Source of the DNA: Suillus spraguei
Lineage: Eukaryota > Basidiomycota > Agaricomycetes > Boletales > Suillaceae
Direction of reading: 5' to 3'
DNA length: 22,301 bases
Assembly: GCA_016800925.1 (NCBI GenBank)
Contig: JABCPU010000895.1
Span: forward strand, 1-22,301
The notes under the pieces were generated by a model. It did not search any database and was not told the origin of the DNA. It worked only from the letters and a program-made list of their open reading frames with translations. This document shows positions 20,155-22,301 of this stretch, in pieces (position 1 is the first letter of the stretch; each line of letters opens with the position of its first letter). The position numbers and the translations under genes were made by a program.

Positions 20155-20968
20155 ATTAGCTGTGGGTCACAAGGCATGGAGGCAGTCTGGAACATTGATG
20201 CACTGTTGTCGTTGTACAGACACAGAGAGGCCTCTTTCAGCATTCTATCTGGCAAGTATTCAAACCCTGGATATTCCCAAAATCACAGACTTCCTAGGCA
20301 ATTTCCGCTTCATCGTTACCTCTCGCCAGTTTGATGACATCAAAAATGAGTTTGACGGTGTTCAGCGCATTCGACAGATGTCGATAAACGATATTCCACC
20401 AGCATTCACAGAGCGCGATGTCTGCACTTACATATCCAAGGAGTTGGAAGGGTTAGAATTTTAAGACAAAGTGTTTAAAGTCCTCACTGAGAAAGCTGAT
20501 GCACTTCTCGAGTGGGCGCTTCTCGCCTGCCGGATCAATCCCAATCAGAATGCTACAATATTGTGGCATCATGCGACTCTGCTGAGCTGTTGCACAGCAT
20601 GTATAGACCCATTTTAATGGATATGATACCTGAGGATACTTGCAGAAACTACCGCTAGTTCGATTTCGCTCGGTGATGAGACACAGCTAAACCCCTTCCT
20701 TTATCTTCCCTGAACACCCATGAGGCGCCATTTTCCAATGCAAGAAGACGTACAGGATTGCCGTCAAAAGCATGGGCTCCCTCCTCAGTGTCACCACCAG
20801 TCCGGATTCCCCAATCCGACCCCTTCACGCATCCTTCCATGATTTATTGAAACAGATGAACAATCCAGTAAAGAATTTCTCATTGACCTGCCAAAGGCGC
20901 AACCAGACCTTGCATTCACATCACTTTGACTGATGGAAGACAGTGTTCGCTTGAATATCTGTGATTTA

Positions 20969-21673
20969 CAGCTCTTTGCATAAAGGATGGGACTGGCGTG
21001 AATTTTTCGTTCAATTAAGAAATGTTAGACTTAGTGAAATTTTGCTTGTGTAGTAGGCTCACACTACCCTTATTATCATCCATGATGATGTTGATTGCCT
21101 GCTTCGCCTTGTAAGACAGAATCCTGACTATTTTTGGACAAGCTCATGCGCCTCCTTGCAACAAACCAATTCGTATCTGTCCATTTCATGGCAATCTTTC
21201 GCGAGCTCGAACGTACTGATGTGAGGTACAAGAAACTCAAGCGCATTGCCATGGAACGCAATGAGACTCTCTGTGCTGCATTTATCGCACGCATAGCTCA
21301 GTATGATCCATCAGAGTTGGGATTTATTGACGAGACGTCAAAAGATGAGCGGACACCTGGTAGACGCTATGGACGATCAAGGACAGACACACGTGCAGAG
21401 AAGAAGCAGGTGTTTGTGTGCGGATGGCGGACATCCACGGAAGCCCTCCTCACACTTTGATTCGAGTGTTGTCCTCATCAGACCCATTGGAATCAAGGTC
21501 AAGGCTGTCATGCTCTAGCAGGCTCTTGTGTTTTTTGGAGGCAGGAATAGTTATATACGGTATGATGATAATGAATTACAGGGGATATGAGTGTATAGCA
21601 AGCAAAATTTCATCATGTCTAACATTTCCTAATTGAACGAAAAATTCATGCCAGTGCCATCCTTTATGCAAAG
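20969..21673 (+). mobile_element. Internally deleted Tc1/mariner-type transposon, copy 2
   Basis: The left end begins CAGCTCTTTGCATAAAGGAT after TA (20967-20968). The right end is the inverse of this sequence but stops at CAAAG (21673), missing the last six bases of the terminal repeat. The inverted repeats can be followed for roughly 75-80 bp, including TTCGTTCAATTA and GAAATGTTAGAC. It shares the transposase truncation of copy 1 and additionally lacks about 200 bp corresponding to 2213-2412 of that copy. It lies inside the NLR pseudogene. Confidence 0.82.
21134..21460 (+). pseudogene. Tc1/mariner transposase remnant in copy 2
   Basis: A 108-residue frame is about 85-90% identical by eye to the corresponding part of copy 1 at 2468-2710 and runs further, through DERTPGRRYGRSR to VFVCGWRTSTEALLTL. 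It includes the FIDE segment with the putative first catalytic Asp. The HTH half upstream and the remaining two catalytic acids downstream are missing. Confidence 0.72.
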
Positions 21674-21925
21674 TCGTTGTATGCACTTAATAGAGAAGAT
21701 CCTGGGCTGCAAGAACGAGTTAAAAAATGCATCTCCCCACATCTATCATATTCATCTTGATTTTGGACTTTGGATGTACTAAGTACAGTCTTTCACAAGG
21801 AGCTCGCGAAAGAAGTGAATTTGTTCTTGGACCATGAACGGCCAAAACCTCCGGGACCAGGTTGCTCGCGACGTAATCATAAGCGTTCGGACTAGTGTTG
21901 TGGGCAGAATGTCAATTACTACACA

Positions 21926-22301
21926 ATGCCTCCAGCCGCTGCACTTGCTGGACACCCTGTCTCACTCTTTACATCTGACAATTTCAATCGTGGCGAAAAG
22001 GTCGATAACACATCTGGACACTACTACTGGTCTTGCAAACACTGTCCAAATGCCCTTCACATCTAAGGTCGTGACAACAAAGGGATGTCCATTTGAGTTC
22101 ATGGTTAAAACAGCACTTGCCATTGCTGAGCGAATCTTCATTACCATACTCAGCAGAAGGCCATGGCTAATGGAAAGTCAACTCGTCGACATCATGCACA
22201 CATGCATACTGGTGCCCAGTCAGGCATTAATGTTGATGGAGCTACTGATCTAGAAGCCAATTTTGCATGGGCACCCTCACTCGCACCTCAGACTCAGGAA
22301 T
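21926..22301 (+). pseudogene. Second hAT transposase relic, cut by window end
   Basis: From ATG 21926 the frame reads a BED-like finger start (GEKVDNTSGHYYWSCKHCPN) up to TAA at 22064-22066, then GRDN. The hAT relic at 19180 has IEGRD at this point, so the TAA sits where a GAA codon is expected. From about 22130 a different frame gives QQKAMANGKSTRRHHAHMHT and FAWAPSL, matching KPARRKHAHAHT and FAWVHPL in the first relic's tail. The core between the finger and tail is absent. The remainder lies beyond the window. Confidence 0.62.

Larger units (their letters stand above)
20200..21850 (+). pseudogene. NACHT/NLR gene fragment split by a mariner element
   Basis: Left part (about 20200-20966): NFRFIVTSR and FDGVQRIRQMSINDIPPAFT match the middle of the NACHT ATPase domain of basidiomycete NLR proteins, followed by ERDVCTYISKELEGLEF, then an in-frame TAA at 20462, then KVFKVLTEKADALLEWA. 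After frameshifts, LLHSMYRPILMDMIPED and later FLIDLPKAQPDLAFTSL and LMEDSVRLNICDL are readable. Mariner copy 2 then interrupts. Right part (21674-21850) resumes with REDPGLQERVKKCISPHLSY and LAKEVNLFLDHE. Fungal NLRs are signalling NTPases in non-self recognition. The Walker A end is missing on the left, where the hAT tail abuts, and stops, frameshifts and the insertion make this a dead gene. Confidence 0.75.

Overview
The window looks like accessory, repeat-rich DNA of a mushroom-forming basidiomycete (Agaricomycetes). The evidence is intron-rich genes whose introns are mostly 48-68 nt with GTGAGT/GTATGN donors and CTGAC-like branch sites, fungus-type OrsD/RecQ-like proteins, a fungal TET/JBP-like dioxygenase, a NACHT (NLR) pseudogene, and relics of hAT and Tc1/mariner DNA transposons. 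No bacterial-style operon, rRNA, tRNA or CRISPR is visible. All calls come from reading motifs by eye; no database search was run.

Layout. 1-1394 (+): 5'-cut, 3'-truncated member of the OrsD/RecQ-associated family, followed by CGTCACTGC-rich DNA and a CT microsatellite. 2103-2988: internally deleted Tc1/mariner element with TA target duplication. 3717-10213 (-): the main gene, a ten-exon model of about 1990 aa with N-terminal C2H2 fingers and an OrsD-like region, a middle region with tyrosine-recombinase-like spacing of R, R, H and Y, a linker with SUMO-interaction-like motifs, a RecQ-type SF2 helicase core and a Cys-rich tail. The model closes only if three single-base losses, all at G/C homopolymers, are corrected. 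10840-11280 (-): gutted relic of the next gene. 12622-14053 (-): TET/JBP-like 2OG-Fe(II) dioxygenase, four exons, 432 aa, with a 26-bp perfect palindrome just upstream. 14459-14989 (-): unrecognised small gene. 15081-15575: 83-85 bp minisatellite. 15770-17330: twelve-copy 130-132 bp satellite. 17331-18980: no gene seen, one short 70-bp repeat. 18990-20154 (+): hAT relic with GGTTCG-rich leader. 20200-21850 (+): NLR pseudogene split by a second mariner copy (20969-21673). 21926-22301 (+): second hAT relic, running off the window.

How the parts relate. Two members of the OrsD/RecQ-like family and a TET/JBP-like enzyme plus its relic sit together on 14 kb. The rest is transposon debris and satellites. 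The fusion of DNA-binding fingers, a recombinase-like fold and a RecQ helicase in one polypeptide is the best candidate for an under-described system: it could be a self-mobilising element or a domesticated genome-maintenance protein of repeat-rich or subtelomeric DNA. No telomeric repeat array is seen, so a subtelomeric location is only inferred.
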